Assembly (NCBI GenBank): GCA_027488255.1
Contig: JAIYBZ010000019.1
Span: 1 to 64,000, forward strand
DNA from: Comamonadaceae bacterium
GTDB taxonomy: Bacteria > Pseudomonadota > Gammaproteobacteria > Burkholderiales > Burkholderiaceae_C
Reading direction: 5' to 3'
Length of the DNA stretch: 64,000 bases
The notes beneath the pieces were generated by a model. It was given only the letters and a program-made list of their open reading frames with translations. It searched no databases and was not told the origin of the DNA. Positions 17,853 through 29,014 of this stretch are shown piece by piece. Made by a program: the position numbers and the translations under genes. Each line of letters starts with the position of its first letter. Position 1 is the first letter of the stretch.

Positions 17853-18830
17853 ATGAACGTCAAAACCCTTCTCGGCAGTTTGCTCGTCGCGGCCAGTGTG
17901 CTCAGCCCGGTTGCCGCTCAGCCCTACCCCAACAAAACCATCAGCTTGGTAGTGCCTTACCCCGCAGGGGGCCCGTCTGACTTTTTTGCCCGCAAGCTCC
18001 AACCCGATGCCGCGGCCAAACTGGGCCAAACCATGATCATTGAAAACTTGGGCGGCGCAGGTGGCTCGATTGGTTTGAGCAAAGTGCTGAACGCTCCAGC
18101 CGATGGCTACACCTTGAGCTTGGGCAGCCCGATGGAATTGGTGTTGGCCCCGATGGCCATTCAAGGCGTCAAGTACAAGCCTGAAGACTTCAAGTTGGTC
18201 GCCCAATTTATCACCACCAACACCATCTTGGCGGTGCGCAATTCGCTGAATGTCAAAACCGTTGATGAGCTGTTGGCTTTGGCCCGCAAAAACCCCAACA
18301 CGCCCTTGAGCTATGGCAGCGTGGGCCCCGGCTCGTTGTACCACTTGATTGGCGAGAAGTTCACACAACTGACCAAAGTGCAGACTCTGCATGTGCCCTA
18401 CAAAGGCATCGCCCCCTTACTGAACGATCTGATGGGCGGTCAAATTGACATGGCCTTTTTGCCCATGGCCGGCTCAATTCCGCAAACCCTCATTGACGGC
18501 AAGATCCAAGGCTTGGCCGTGACCTCCAAAACGCCCCATCCTTTGTTCAAGCAGTTCCCTGCCATGGCCGCCATGAAAGGCTTGGAATCGATGGAATTTG
18601 ACATCTGGGCCGGTGTGCAAGTGCCCAAAAACACCCCCGATGCCGTGGTCAACAGCTTGAACAAAGCGTTTTATGCGGCCGTAGAAATGCCTGATAACCG
18701 CAAAGCCCTGGAAAGCACCGGCAATGTGGTCTTGCCCTCACGCACGCCTAGCGAATTGGCACGGGTTTACCAATCCGAAATTGAGCGCTACCGCGCCATT
18801 GCCAAGTCGATCAACCTGCAACCTCAATAA
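17853..18830 (+). CDS. Bug-family periplasmic substrate-binding protein
   Basis: 325 aa from the ATG at 17853, behind an AGGAGA binding site. Signal peptide (LLGSLLVAASVLSPVAAQ), then the TctC/Bug fold beginning with YPNKTISLVVPYPAGGPSD. Bug proteins bind carboxylates or amides for tripartite tricarboxylate transporters, or act as sensors. No TctA or TctB genes are nearby. The M20 amidohydrolase gene starts 16 bp downstream, so the ligand may be an N-acyl amino acid or related amide. Confidence 0.9.
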   Translation: MNVKTLLGSLLVAASVLSPVAAQPYPNKTISLVVPYPAGGPSDFFARKLQPDAAAKLGQTMIIENLGGAGGSIGLSKVLNAPADGYTLSLGSPMELVLAPMAIQGVKYKPEDFKLVAQFITTNTILAVRNSLNVKTVDELLALARKNPNTPLSYGSVGPGSLYHLIGEKFTQLTKVQTLHVPYKGIAPLLNDLMGGQIDMAFLPMAGSIPQTLIDGKIQGLAVTSKTPHPLFKQFPAMAAMKGLESMEFDIWAGVQVPKNTPDAVVNSLNKAFYAAVEMPDNRKALESTGNVVLPSRTPSELARVYQSEIERYRAIAKSINLQPQ

Positions 18831-18846
18831 GCCCGAGGGACTGCCC

Positions 18847-20052
18847 ATGAACGCCCCCAGCGATGCTTTTTTGCACGACAAACTACGAGCCTTACAGACC
18901 CAAGCCGATGAATTCATCGCGGTCCGTCGCGACATTCACCGGCATCCGGAGATGGGCTACAAGGAATACCGCACCAGCGATTTGGTGGCCGAGCAACTGA
19001 GCGCTTGGGGCTATCAGGTGACGCGCGGCTTGGGCGGCACGGGCCTGGTGGGTCAACTGAAAAAAGGCACCGGCGAACGCCGTATCGGCATTCGGGCTGA
19101 CATGGATGCATTGCCCATCGACGAAGCCACGGGATTGCATTACGCCAGCTGCAACGCAGGCATCATGCACGCTTGCGGCCACGATGGGCACACCGCCATG
19201 CTGCTGGCGGCGGCCAAACATCTGGCCCAGCACGGCCGTTTTTCGGGCACGCTGAATGTGATTTTTCAACCCGCCGAAGAAGGTTTGGGCGGCGCGAAAA
19301 AAATGATGGAAGACGGCTTGTTTAAGCAATTCCCATGCGACGCCATTTTTGCCATGCACAACATGCCGGGGCAACCGCAAGGGCACTTGGTGCTGCGCGA
19401 TGGCTCGGCCATGGCCTCTTCAGACAACGTGACCATCACCCTGCACGGCAAAGGCGGGCACGGGGCCATGCCCCACGTGGCCATTGACCCGGTGGTGGCG
19501 GGCGCAGCGATTGTGATGGGGCTGCAAAGCATTGTGGCGCGCAACATCGACCCGCAACACATGGCCATCATCACGGTGGGCGCGTTCAATGCAGGGGTCG
19601 CCAACAACGTGATCCCCCAAACCGCCACCCTGCGTTTGAGCGTGCGCTCGCTCGACCGCGAGGTGCGCAGCTTGCTTGAGCAACGCATCTGCGAGTTGGT
19701 TCAGGCCCAAGCGAAAAGTTATGGCGTGACCGCCGAGATCGATTACCAACGCGGCTATCCCGTGCTGGTGAACCACTGGGCAGAGACCGAATTTGCACGG
19801 GCCGTGGCCGAAGAGTTGGTGGGCCCCGAACATGTGGTGCGCCAAGGCCGTGCGCTCAATGGCAGCGAAGACTTTGCCTTCATGCTCGAAGAAGTGCCGG
19901 GCAGCTATGTGCTGATTGGCAACGGCGATGGCTCAGGCGATGGCCACGGCGCCTGCATGGTGCACAACCCGGGTTACGACTTCAACGACAAAAACGTGGC
20001 CATTGGCTCGGCGTTTTGGTCGCTGCTGGTCGAGCGGTATTTGTTGGCCTGA
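18847..20052 (+). CDS. M20D amidohydrolase (hippurate hydrolase-like)
   Basis: 401 aa. Metallopeptidase M20 with RHPEMGYKE at the start, metal ligands in ADMDALP and HACGHDGHTAML, and the catalytic PAEEG. This subgroup (hippuricase, IAA-amino acid hydrolase, carboxypeptidase Ss1) removes acyl groups from amino acids. It is the second gene of the Bug-M20 unit opposite a LysR gene, suggesting uptake and hydrolysis of an N-acyl amino acid. Confidence 0.9.
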   Translation: MNAPSDAFLHDKLRALQTQADEFIAVRRDIHRHPEMGYKEYRTSDLVAEQLSAWGYQVTRGLGGTGLVGQLKKGTGERRIGIRADMDALPIDEATGLHYASCNAGIMHACGHDGHTAMLLAAAKHLAQHGRFSGTLNVIFQPAEEGLGGAKKMMEDGLFKQFPCDAIFAMHNMPGQPQGHLVLRDGSAMASSDNVTITLHGKGGHGAMPHVAIDPVVAGAAIVMGLQSIVARNIDPQHMAIITVGAFNAGVANNVIPQTATLRLSVRSLDREVRSLLEQRICELVQAQAKSYGVTAEIDYQRGYPVLVNHWAETEFARAVAEELVGPEHVVRQGRALNGSEDFAFMLEEVPGSYVLIGNGDGSGDGHGACMVHNPGYDFNDKNVAIGSAFWSLLVERYLLA

Positions 20053-20072
20053 TCCGGCTGCTTCAGGCCACT

Positions 20073-20939
20073 TCAGGCCTGGATCAGTTGTTGGCACAAC
20101 TGGTGCAGGCGACTGCCCGGCCGGGTCAGATCGGTCACCACACTGAAATGGTTCAAGCCCGGCAGGGCCTCGCACACCGGCACCGTCTGGGCACCCCAGG
20201 CCTGCCGAATGAGTTGGTTGTGCCGCAAAAATTCGGCACTTTCATCGCCGCCCACCACCGTGTACAACACCCCTTGGCGAGGGCGTGACCAGAGGGCCGG
20301 GCTGGCCTTGCGCACTTGCTGCGGCGTGAGGCGCAAATCGCCTTGAACAAACGGTGTTTGGCGCACGGGCTCTAAATCAAACAGACCCGAAATGGACAAG
20401 GCTTTGCGCACCAGTCCCTGCGGTAAATCGGAGCCCACTTTTTTCCACTCGCAGGCCAACAACATGGCCACCAAATGTCCGCCCGCCGAGTGCCCGATCA
20501 CGCTGATGTTGCGGGGGTCGCCGCCATGCTCGGCAATGTGCCGCCAAACCCACGCCGTGGCTTTGGCCATTTGCAGCGCGATGTCGGGCACAGTAACGGG
20601 CTGGGTTTCGGTGCCCGGGCACAGGGCGTAATTGACCACCACCGTGCAGGCCCCCATGTCATGCAAGGCCGGGGCCACAAAAGAATGGTCGGCCTTGTCC
20701 AAACTGCGCCAGTAGCCGCCGTGAATGAAGATCACCACGGGGGCATTTGCTTGCTGGGCCGGGAAAATATCCAAGGTTTCGTTGGGCCCCTCGCCATAGC
20801 GCACATCGAGCAAGGGGTTCAAGCGCTCACGGGCTTGCACTGAGGCTTGGGTCCAGTGCGCGAAATGGTCGGCAAAGTCCGGCACCAAGGCCCGGTTGTT
20901 GTACATCCGGTCGTGCCAGGCAGCGTCTTTCGGGGCCAT
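20073..20939 (-). CDS. Alpha/beta hydrolase, arylformamidase-like
   Basis: 288 aa from the ATG at 20939, behind AAGGAGA. The oxyanion motif HGGYWRS and the nucleophile elbow GHSAGG are those of kynurenine formamidase-like and HSL-like hydrolases. The catalytic His is near the C-terminus (LNHFSVV). No other kynurenine genes are nearby, so the substrate is open. An upstream ATG 54 bp earlier would overlap the TonB receptor gene and lacks a binding site. Confidence 0.85.
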   Translation of the reverse strand: MAPKDAAWHDRMYNNRALVPDFADHFAHWTQASVQARERLNPLLDVRYGEGPNETLDIFPAQQANAPVVIFIHGGYWRSLDKADHSFVAPALHDMGACTVVVNYALCPGTETQPVTVPDIALQMAKATAWVWRHIAEHGGDPRNISVIGHSAGGHLVAMLLACEWKKVGSDLPQGLVRKALSISGLFDLEPVRQTPFVQGDLRLTPQQVRKASPALWSRPRQGVLYTVVGGDESAEFLRHNQLIRQAWGAQTVPVCEALPGLNHFSVVTDLTRPGSRLHQLCQQLIQA

Positions 20940-20953
20940 CGAAGTCTCCTTGC

Positions 20954-23185
20954 TTAAATTTTCATCTCGAGGCGCAATTGGATATTGCGCCAATTTTTAT
21001 CTGTGGTTTGGGAAGTCTCACTCGAGCCCCCGCTGTTGAATGTGGTGCGCGTCTGGTAGTTGCGTGGCAGCAAGTTGCTCACCGACAAACGCAGTCCCGT
21101 GGCGGCCGACACGCGCCAGACCCCATAGACATCCACCACCCGCTTGATGCCCTGGTAAGACCACTGATCTGCACTGCGACGGGTGTCGTAATCGGGGTTC
21201 CAATTGACATTGCCCCCCAGCGTCAAGGGCAGGCTGCGCAAGCGGTAATCCCCGCCCAGATTGGCCGTCATGTCGGGCTGTTGGTCAAGCCGGTTGTCGG
21301 GGCCCGGCACGTCTTTCACCTTGGACCGGAAGAAACTGATGTTGCTGCGAATGTCCACCGGCAAGGCCTCGGCCCACGCTTGGTTCAGGCGAAATTTGGC
21401 CTCGAGTTCGATGCCTTGGGTGATGGCATCGCCCACATTCAACGGCGTTGACACCCAACGTTGTGACGATGACCACGTCACCGATTGCAAGCGGGTTTGG
21501 TAACGAATCAGGTCGTTGATGTGGCGGTGAAAAACGTTGGCACTGAGCACGCCGCCGCCCGCCAAATAGCGCTCAAACCCGAGATCGATGCCAGTGGCCA
21601 ACTCGGGCAGCAACTCGGGATTGCCTTTGCGATCTGGCTGTGTGGGCACGTTACCCGCTGTCGTGGGGTAGTCTCGCGAATAGCGCAAAGGTGCCACCAA
21701 GTTGTACAGCGTGGGGGTTTTGTAGCTCCGGGTCAGGCTCATGCGAATTTGGTCGCGCTTGGCCGGGTCGGGCTTCCACATCGCATGCAGCAGCGGGGTC
21801 CAGACCTGGCTTTTGTTGCGCTTCATCACATCGCTCACTTCGCCTTCGGTCAAGATGCTCTCAAAGCGAATGCCGGCATAGGCCGACCATTTGGAATTGA
21901 TCTTGAACTCGTCTTGCGTGTAGGCCGCCCAACGCGCGGTTCGGGCTTGCAAGTCGCCACTCTCATCGCCCGCGCCCGCGCTGGCTTCTTCCACACGCCG
22001 CACCCCTTCGTACTCGAGACCACTGACCCACTGGTGTCCGTTGTCCAAGACGCGCGTCCATTTGCCGCTCACATTCGCCATGCGGTCGGTGAAACGCTGC
22101 TCATCCAAGGCGGCGGACAATAAATTGGTGCTGGTGACCACGGTTTGCGCGATGCGCTGGTCGTAGGTGGAATGGGCTCCCCCAAACCGCAACTCCAGTC
22201 GGTCATCGGCCGACAGGCGCTGGCTCCACTGGCCATTCAAGCGGGCCGAGGTGTAACGGCTTTTGTTGTCGGTGCGCGCGGTGTCGGTGATGTTGGCTGA
22301 AGACATTGGCCGGGCATCGATTTGGCCTTGAGCCGCGTAGTCGGAATAAATCACAAAGGGGGTCAAGGTCAGGCTCTTGCCCTGCTCGCCTTTCCACTGC
22401 AAGCGAGTGTTGGCGTGCAGCCCTTGGCGGTGCCCCACCGATTGGGTGGTGCGCTCTTGATCGGGACGGTAGTCTGAATCGATGGTGGTCACGCTTTCGT
22501 CCGGGCGCCGACTGTCCATCAACGACACGGTGACCGTGCCGGTCATGGGCTCGGTCTTGAGGTTGCGCACCCAGCTGAGCTGGTTGGAGCCTTGCCCGTG
22601 CTCTTGACTGCGGGTGATTTTCAGGTCATCGGGATTGGCTTTTTGGCCTTCGCGCAAGACGATATTGATGGTGCCCGCGATGGCCCGCGCGCCTGTTTCG
22701 GCGGTGGGCGCACGCATGATCTCGATGCGCTCGACTTGCTCGGGGGTCAAAGAGTCCACCGAAAAACCCGGCGGCATGCGCTCGCCGTCCAACAAAATTT
22801 GGGTGTAGCCGCCACCCAAACCGCGCATGCGAATAGCCCCACCCCGCCCCGGTGCGCCTTGCACCGTGACGCCAGGCAGGCGCTTGAGCACATCACCCAA
22901 AGTCGCATCGCCTTGCTTTTCTATTTCTTGACGACCGATCACGATTTTCGAGGCGGTGGACTCTTGCCGCAGTTCGGTGTCGGTGTTGCGCGTGCCGCGA
23001 ATTTCGATTTGTCCAAGGTCGGTGGTCGGCACGGTCGAAGGCGTTGGGGTGGACGCAGGAGAAGGCGTGTCTTGTGCAACGACCCCTGGCGCGGTCAACA
23101 ACAAGGTGACCGTCATGGCTAAGGCAGGGGCAAAGGCAGGGGCAAAGGTCGGCCATTGACCTGCCTCGGGTCCTTGCCAGCGCAT
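20954..23185 (-). CDS. TonB-dependent outer-membrane receptor
   Basis: About 743 aa from the ATG at 23185. The frame is open to 23332, but the extra residues are not signal-like and cross a hairpin. From 23185 a plausible signal peptide appears (PALAMTVTLLLTAPGVVAQ). A plug domain follows (LGDVLKRLPGVTV; MRGLGGGYTQILLDGERM), then a long 22-strand-type barrel. The family imports siderophores, cobalamin, sugars or other bulky ligands, and the ligand is unknown. The start is uncertain because no clear ribosome binding site is seen. Confidence 0.88.
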   Translation of the reverse strand: MRWQGPEAGQWPTFAPAFAPALAMTVTLLLTAPGVVAQDTPSPASTPTPSTVPTTDLGQIEIRGTRNTDTELRQESTASKIVIGRQEIEKQGDATLGDVLKRLPGVTVQGAPGRGGAIRMRGLGGGYTQILLDGERMPPGFSVDSLTPEQVERIEIMRAPTAETGARAIAGTINIVLREGQKANPDDLKITRSQEHGQGSNQLSWVRNLKTEPMTGTVTVSLMDSRRPDESVTTIDSDYRPDQERTTQSVGHRQGLHANTRLQWKGEQGKSLTLTPFVIYSDYAAQGQIDARPMSSANITDTARTDNKSRYTSARLNGQWSQRLSADDRLELRFGGAHSTYDQRIAQTVVTSTNLLSAALDEQRFTDRMANVSGKWTRVLDNGHQWVSGLEYEGVRRVEEASAGAGDESGDLQARTARWAAYTQDEFKINSKWSAYAGIRFESILTEGEVSDVMKRNKSQVWTPLLHAMWKPDPAKRDQIRMSLTRSYKTPTLYNLVAPLRYSRDYPTTAGNVPTQPDRKGNPELLPELATGIDLGFERYLAGGGVLSANVFHRHINDLIRYQTRLQSVTWSSSQRWVSTPLNVGDAITQGIELEAKFRLNQAWAEALPVDIRSNISFFRSKVKDVPGPDNRLDQQPDMTANLGGDYRLRSLPLTLGGNVNWNPDYDTRRSADQWSYQGIKRVVDVYGVWRVSAATGLRLSVSNLLPRNYQTRTTFNSGGSSETSQTTDKNWRNIQLRLEMKI

Positions 23186-23289
23186 CGAGGAAGTGGGTAA
23201 ACAAGAATTGAACATCTGCCAATTTTGACAGGCTGACATGACACCTGTTTGAAGCCGATTGAAAGACCGGATCTTGCAACTGACCAATT

Positions 23290-23322
23290 CCACTGGGCTT
23301 GCCCACCGGTCAAGCCCAGTGG
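23290..23322 (-). terminator. 12-bp perfect hairpin just after rhlE
   Basis: CCACTGGGCTTG/CAAGCCCAGTGG with a 9-nt loop begins 7 nt past the rhlE stop. It has no T-run, so it is a weak terminator or an mRNA-stabilising 3' end. It argues that the TonB gene starts further downstream. Confidence 0.5.
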
Positions 23323-23328
23323 CGGACA

Positions 23329-24753
23329 TCATTCCCCCGACTTGAACAAGGCGGCGACTTTGCGTTTGGGTTTGATGTTGGCAGAGATCGCCGAGCGAAC
23401 CGTTTTGGGACCACTGGGCTCCCAGCTGGGCGCGGTCTCCGAGGCCGATGGCTCGTAGGGTTTTTGGAAAAACGGGTCGCGGTTCACTGGCGCGGGCCGG
23501 AAACCACCCCGGCGTTCTTGCGGCGCATCCAGCACATCGCGCGGGTCGTGCTCACGGTGGCGGCCTTCTGAGGCACGGCCACGGGGACGGTCTTCCGAGG
23601 CTTGCGGACGGCTGTCCAGTTGCACGGTTTCAACGTCCAATTTTTTCTTGATGAGCTTTTCAATGTCGCCCACCAAACGCGTGTCGGACGGGCTGACCAA
23701 GGTCACCGCCAAGCCCGAAGCGCCGGCACGGCCTGTGCGACCAATGCGGTGCACATAGTCTTCGGCGTTGAAGGGCACGTCGAAGTTGAACACCGCCGGC
23801 ACATCTTTGATGTCCAGGCCCCGGGCCGCCACATCGGTACACACCAGCAAATCCACCTCGCCTTGCTTGAAGGCTTCGAGGGCCTTCAGGCGCTCGTCTT
23901 GGCTCTTGTCGCCGTGCAGGGCGGCGGTGCGCAAGCCTTCGCGCTCTAAAGAGCGTGCCAAACGGCCGCAACCGAGCTTGCTGTTGACAAAAATAAAGGC
24001 TTGTTTGATGCCCCGCTCGGTCAGCACCTTGCGGATGACCCGGCGTTTGTCATCGTCTTGCGCGGCATAAAAGCGCTGCTCAACGGTGGCGGCGGTTTCG
24101 TTGGGCCGGGCCACCTCGATGGTGATCGGGTTTTGCAAATAACTGCCAGCCAAACGCTTGATTTCGGGCGAGAACGTGGCCGAAAACAACAGGGTGGTGC
24201 GCTGCTTGGGCAAGAAGCTCAAGATGCGCTGCAAATCTGGCAAAAAGCCAATGTCCAACATGCGGTCGGCTTCGTCCAACACCACATACTCCACTTGGTT
24301 CAGCACCGCATTTTTAGCCTCGATGTGGTCGAGCAAACGGCCGGGTGTGGCAACCAAAATTTCCACGCCTTTTTTCAGCTCGAGGGTCTGCGGCTTCATG
24401 TCCATGCCACCAAACACCACGGCACTGCGCAACTGGGTGTACTTGGCGTAGAGCTTGATTTGCTGAGCCACTTGGTCGGCCAACTCGCGCGTGGGCAACA
24501 GCACCAAGGCCCGCACCGGGTGACGGGCTGGCGAGGTGGAGGGGTTTTCGTGTTTGAGCAGGCGTTGCAGCAAAGGCAGCGAAAAAGCCGCCGTTTTGCC
24601 AGTGCCGGTTTGGGCTGCGCCCATCACATCCTGGCCCGTCAAGACCACGGGGATGGCTTGGGCCTGAATGGGGGTCATGGATTCGTAGCCCATTTCGGCT
24701 ACGGCTCGTGCCAGCGTCGGGGCCAGCGATAAGTTAGAAAAAGAGTCGGTCAT
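23329..24753 (-). CDS. rhlE: DEAD-box RNA helicase, RhlE type
   Basis: 474 aa. All DEAD-box motifs are visible: AQTGTGKT, PTREL, TPGRLLDH, DEAD, SAT, and HRIGRTGRAG in the second RecA domain. The C-terminal extension is basic and Arg/Pro-rich, typical of RhlE proteins that act in ribosome assembly and mRNA turnover. It is a single leftward gene with 54 bp to dcd. Confidence 0.93.
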   Translation of the reverse strand: MTDSFSNLSLAPTLARAVAEMGYESMTPIQAQAIPVVLTGQDVMGAAQTGTGKTAAFSLPLLQRLLKHENPSTSPARHPVRALVLLPTRELADQVAQQIKLYAKYTQLRSAVVFGGMDMKPQTLELKKGVEILVATPGRLLDHIEAKNAVLNQVEYVVLDEADRMLDIGFLPDLQRILSFLPKQRTTLLFSATFSPEIKRLAGSYLQNPITIEVARPNETAATVEQRFYAAQDDDKRRVIRKVLTERGIKQAFIFVNSKLGCGRLARSLEREGLRTAALHGDKSQDERLKALEAFKQGEVDLLVCTDVAARGLDIKDVPAVFNFDVPFNAEDYVHRIGRTGRAGASGLAVTLVSPSDTRLVGDIEKLIKKKLDVETVQLDSRPQASEDRPRGRASEGRHREHDPRDVLDAPQERRGGFRPAPVNRDPFFQKPYEPSASETAPSWEPSGPKTVRSAISANIKPKRKVAALFKSGE

Positions 24754-24807
24754 TAACCCGTGATTGTCGCATTTTGGGCAGACAGGCCAAAAACCGGGTT
24801 TTCAGCC

Positions 24808-25377
24808 TCAGGTTTTGGGCAAGGTCACGCCCACTTGCCCTTGGTATTTGCCGCCACGGTCTTTGTAGCTGGTTTCGCAGACCTCGTCGCTCTCGAGGAA
24901 CAAGACCTGGGCACAGCCCTCGCCCGCGTAAATTTTGGCCGGCAAGGGGGTGGTGTTGCTGAATTCGAGGGTCACATAACCCTCCCACTCGGGCTCGAAA
25001 GGGGTCACGTTGACGATGATGCCGCAACGCGCGTAGGTGCTTTTGCCCAAGCAAATGGTCAGCACATTGCGCGGAATGCGGAAGTATTCAACGGTGCGAG
25101 CCAGCGCAAAACTGTTGGGCGGGATGATGCAAACATCGCCTTCGATGTCCACAAAGCTGCGGTCGTCGAAGTTTTTGGGATCGACCACCGTGCTGTAAAT
25201 GTTGGTGAACACCTTGAACTCGGGCGCACAGCGGATGTCGTAGCCATAGCTGCTCGTGCCGTAGCTCACGATTTTTTGACCGGCCGCGTTTTGACGGATC
25301 TGACCGGGCTCAAACGGCTCGATCATGCCGTGCTGCTCTGCCATGCGGCGGATCCATTTGTCGCTCTTGATGCTCAT
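24808..25377 (-). CDS. dcd: dCTP deaminase
   Basis: 189 aa from the ATG at 25377 ([15 protein letters not shown]). The trimeric dCTP deaminase/dUTPase fold is recognised by SYGYDIRC, the [15 protein letters not shown] segment and [10 protein letters not shown]. It deaminates dCTP to dUTP for thymidylate synthesis. Length matches the family (about 188 aa). Confidence 0.96.
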   Translation of the reverse strand: MSIKSDKWIRRMAEQHGMIEPFEPGQIRQNAAGQKIVSYGTSSYGYDIRCAPEFKVFTNIYSTVVDPKNFDDRSFVDIEGDVCIIPPNSFALARTVEYFRIPRNVLTICLGKSTYARCGIIVNVTPFEPEWEGYVTLEFSNTTPLPAKIYAGEGCAQVLFLESDEVCETSYKDRGGKYQGQVGVTLPKT

Positions 25378-25444
25378 GGTGTCCCTTTGAATCAATCCGG
25401 CTATTTTAGAGGCAGGCGCGAGGGGCGATTTTGCGCCCCGGGGC

Positions 25445-26536
25445 TCATCGGTTGATGCGCCCCACCACGCCCTGGACCAGGTAATTCATGGCCAAAATCT
25501 GCGCATCGCTCAGACTTTGTCCCGCCGGCACAATGACCTGGCCTTCGTTGTCCACGATGGGACCCGCGAACGGATACAACTTCCCACTGCCCACGGCTTT
25601 TTGCTTGGCCAAGATGTCGTCTTGTACTTTTTTAGGCACCTTCGGTCCAAAGTCGCCGACGCGGATCATGCCGTCCTTGACGCCGCCCCACACACTGCCT
25701 GAGGTCCATGTGCCGGCTCGGGCCGCTTTGACGCGTGCGGTGTAGTAGTCGCCCCACTGGTGGGTGACGGCAATGATTTGGGCATCGGGCCCGATCTTGC
25801 GCATGTCAGAGTGGTAGGCCACCGCCATCTTGCCGCGCTCTTGGGCGGCCGCCATGACGGCGGTCGAGCCGGTGTGAAACGCGATCACGTCCACATCTTG
25901 GTTGAACAGCGCCATGGCCGCTTCGCGTTCTTTCGGGGGATCAAACCACGCGTTCAACCAGATCACCTTGACGGTGGCTTTGGGGTTGACCGAGCGCATG
26001 CCCAAAGTAAAGGCGTTGATGCCCTGCAGCACCTCGGGAATCGGAAAGCCCGCCACATAGCCCGCCACGTGGGTCTGGGTCATGCGACCTGCGGCAATGC
26101 CGGCCAAGTAACGCCCTTCGTAATAGCGCGCGTTGGAAGCGGCGACGTTGGGCGCGGTCTTGAACCCCGTGACCGATTCAAACTTCACATTGGGAAACTC
26201 TTTGGCCACCTTGAGCGTGGGCTCCATGTAACCAAAGCTGGGCGTGAAAATGATCTGATGGCCCTGCTGGGCCAGATCGCGAATCACGCGCTCCGCGTCA
26301 GCGCCTTCGGGCACATCGGCCACAAACGTGGTCTTGACCTGATTGCCCAAAGCCTTTTCAACGGCTTTGCGACCTTCATCGTGCTGCTTGGTCCAGCCCG
26401 CCTCGGTGATGGGCGAAACATAGACAAAACCGGCCTTGAAGGGGTCAGGAGAAGCGCTGGAAGTTTGTGCCAGCGACTGAGCGGTAGGAAGAAAAAAGCA
26501 GGCGGCCACGAGAGTGGCTGCGAGGTTTTTGTACAT
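25445..26536 (-). CDS. BMP-family substrate-binding protein (orphan, non-lipoprotein)
   Basis: 363 aa. Bmp/PnrA-like periplasmic binding protein for nucleosides or bases ([44 protein letters not shown]). It has a type I signal peptide ending LAQTSSA and no lipobox Cys, unlike its paralogue at 27829. A terminator separates it from the deaminase gene upstream, and it has no permease genes of its own. It may share the nearby ABC transporter with a different ligand. Confidence 0.88.
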   Translation of the reverse strand: MYKNLAATLVAACFFLPTAQSLAQTSSASPDPFKAGFVYVSPITEAGWTKQHDEGRKAVEKALGNQVKTTFVADVPEGADAERVIRDLAQQGHQIIFTPSFGYMEPTLKVAKEFPNVKFESVTGFKTAPNVAASNARYYEGRYLAGIAAGRMTQTHVAGYVAGFPIPEVLQGINAFTLGMRSVNPKATVKVIWLNAWFDPPKEREAAMALFNQDVDVIAFHTGSTAVMAAAQERGKMAVAYHSDMRKIGPDAQIIAVTHQWGDYYTARVKAARAGTWTSGSVWGGVKDGMIRVGDFGPKVPKKVQDDILAKQKAVGSGKLYPFAGPIVDNEGQVIVPAGQSLSDAQILAMNYLVQGVVGRINR

Positions 26537-26565
26537 GGTAGTCCTCTACATGGCCCCGAAACACA

Positions 26566-26597
26566 CAAAAAGAAGCCCGCCGGGGCAGCGGGCTTCG
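26566..26597 (-). terminator. Rho-independent terminator after the deaminase gene
   Basis: GAAGCCCGC/GCGGGCTTC stem followed by TTTTT in the leftward direction, between the deaminase stop (26629) and the orphan BMP gene. Confidence 0.8.
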
Positions 26598-26628
26598 GGG
26601 TGGGATTTTATCAACCCCGGGCGTGCAT

Positions 26629-27708
<1,080 letters not shown>

Positions 27709-27756
27709 TTAATGCGGAAGGCCCGCGGTGCGCCGGCAGTCAGCCCGTGCCCGCAT

Positions 27757-27788
27757 AAAAAAACCGCCTGACTTTCGCCAGGCGGTTT
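27757..27788 (-). terminator. Rho-independent terminator of the BMP transporter operon
   Basis: AAACCGCCTG/CAGGCGGTTT stem with T7 in the leftward direction, 41 bp past the lipoprotein stop codon. Confidence 0.85.
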
Positions 27789-27828
27789 GCGGGATACCGA
27801 TCAGGTCAGTCGCGACCTGAGGCCGTTA

Positions 27829-28965
27829 TCACTTGCCGGGGATCTTGCCTTCCACGCCCTTGACGTAGAACATCACACCGCCCAAGAATTTGTCGTCGGC
27901 GACAGAGTCTTTGGCCAGCATTTCTTTACCGGACTGGTCCACGATCGGGCCTTTCCAGATGGAGAAGGTGCCGGCTTTCAAACCTGCTTTGATCTCGTCG
28001 ATCTTTTTCTTGGTGTCTTCAGGCACGTCAGCGGCCACGTTGACCATGTCGATCGCGCCTTCTTTCACGCCCCACCAGCTTTGGCCAGTGGACCACTTGC
28101 CTTCGAGGGCTTCACCCACGGCCTTGACATAGTAAGGACCCCAGTTGATCACGGCAGAACCCAAGTGCGCCTTGGGGCCGTAAGCGGTCATGTCAGAGTC
28201 CCAACCGAAGGCGCGCTTGCCCATTTTCTCGGCGGTTTGCAACACGGCTGAAGAGTCGGTGTTTTGCATCAAAACGTCAGCACCACCGTTGATCAAGGAG
28301 GTGGCGGCTTCGGTTTCTTTTGGTGGGTTGAACCACTCGTTCACCCACACCACTTTGGTCTTGACCTTGGGGTTGACCGACTGAGCACCCATGGTGAAGC
28401 TGTTGATGTTGCGCACGACTTCAGGAATTGGGATCGAGGCCACCACACCCAGGGTGTTGGTCTTGGTCATCTTGCCCGCGATCACGCCCGCCATGTAAGC
28501 ACCTTCATAAGTGCGGCTGTCGTAGGTGCGCATGTTTTCGGCGGTTTTGTAGCCGGTGGCGTGTTCAAACTTGATCTCTTTGTTGTCTGCAGCCACTTTG
28601 AGCATCGGCTCCATGTAACCGAAGGTGGTGCCGAAAATCAATTTGTTGCCTTGTGCGGCCATGTCGCGGATCACGCGCTCAGCGTCAGCGCTTTCTGGCA
28701 CTTTTTCGACAAAGCTGGTGACGACTTTGTCGCCGAAGGCTTTTTCAATTTCTTTGCGGCCGTTGTCGTGGGCGAATGTCCAACCGCCGTCACCGACAGG
28801 ACCGACATACGCGAACGCGATTTTCAGAGGCTCAGCCTTGGCAGGAGCCGCTGGGGCTTCGGCCTTGGGCGCTTCTTCTTTCTTGCCACAGCCGACCAGC
28901 GCGGCAGCAGCCACAGCGGTCAGGGCCACCATCTTGACGATCGAGCGTTTCGAGAGGTCTGTCAT
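27829..28965 (-). CDS. BMP-family ABC transporter substrate-binding lipoprotein
   Basis: 378 aa. The lipobox ALVGCGKKEE puts the lipidated Cys at about residue 26, followed by an Ala/Pro/Lys/Glu linker and the Bmp fold (AFAYVGPVGDGGWTFAHD; IPIPEVVRNINSF). It is the binding component of the permease/ATPase set directly upstream on the same strand (49-bp gap). By family and by the surrounding purine genes, the likely ligands are purine nucleosides or bases. Confidence 0.92.
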   Translation of the reverse strand: MTDLSKRSIVKMVALTAVAAAALVGCGKKEEAPKAEAPAAPAKAEPLKIAFAYVGPVGDGGWTFAHDNGRKEIEKAFGDKVVTSFVEKVPESADAERVIRDMAAQGNKLIFGTTFGYMEPMLKVAADNKEIKFEHATGYKTAENMRTYDSRTYEGAYMAGVIAGKMTKTNTLGVVASIPIPEVVRNINSFTMGAQSVNPKVKTKVVWVNEWFNPPKETEAATSLINGGADVLMQNTDSSAVLQTAEKMGKRAFGWDSDMTAYGPKAHLGSAVINWGPYYVKAVGEALEGKWSTGQSWWGVKEGAIDMVNVAADVPEDTKKKIDEIKAGLKAGTFSIWKGPIVDQSGKEMLAKDSVADDKFLGGVMFYVKGVEGKIPGK

Positions 28966-29014
28966 GTCAGTTCCTTTTGTTGTTGAACAGGGTTACAGGG
29001 TTGAGAAAATGGGA

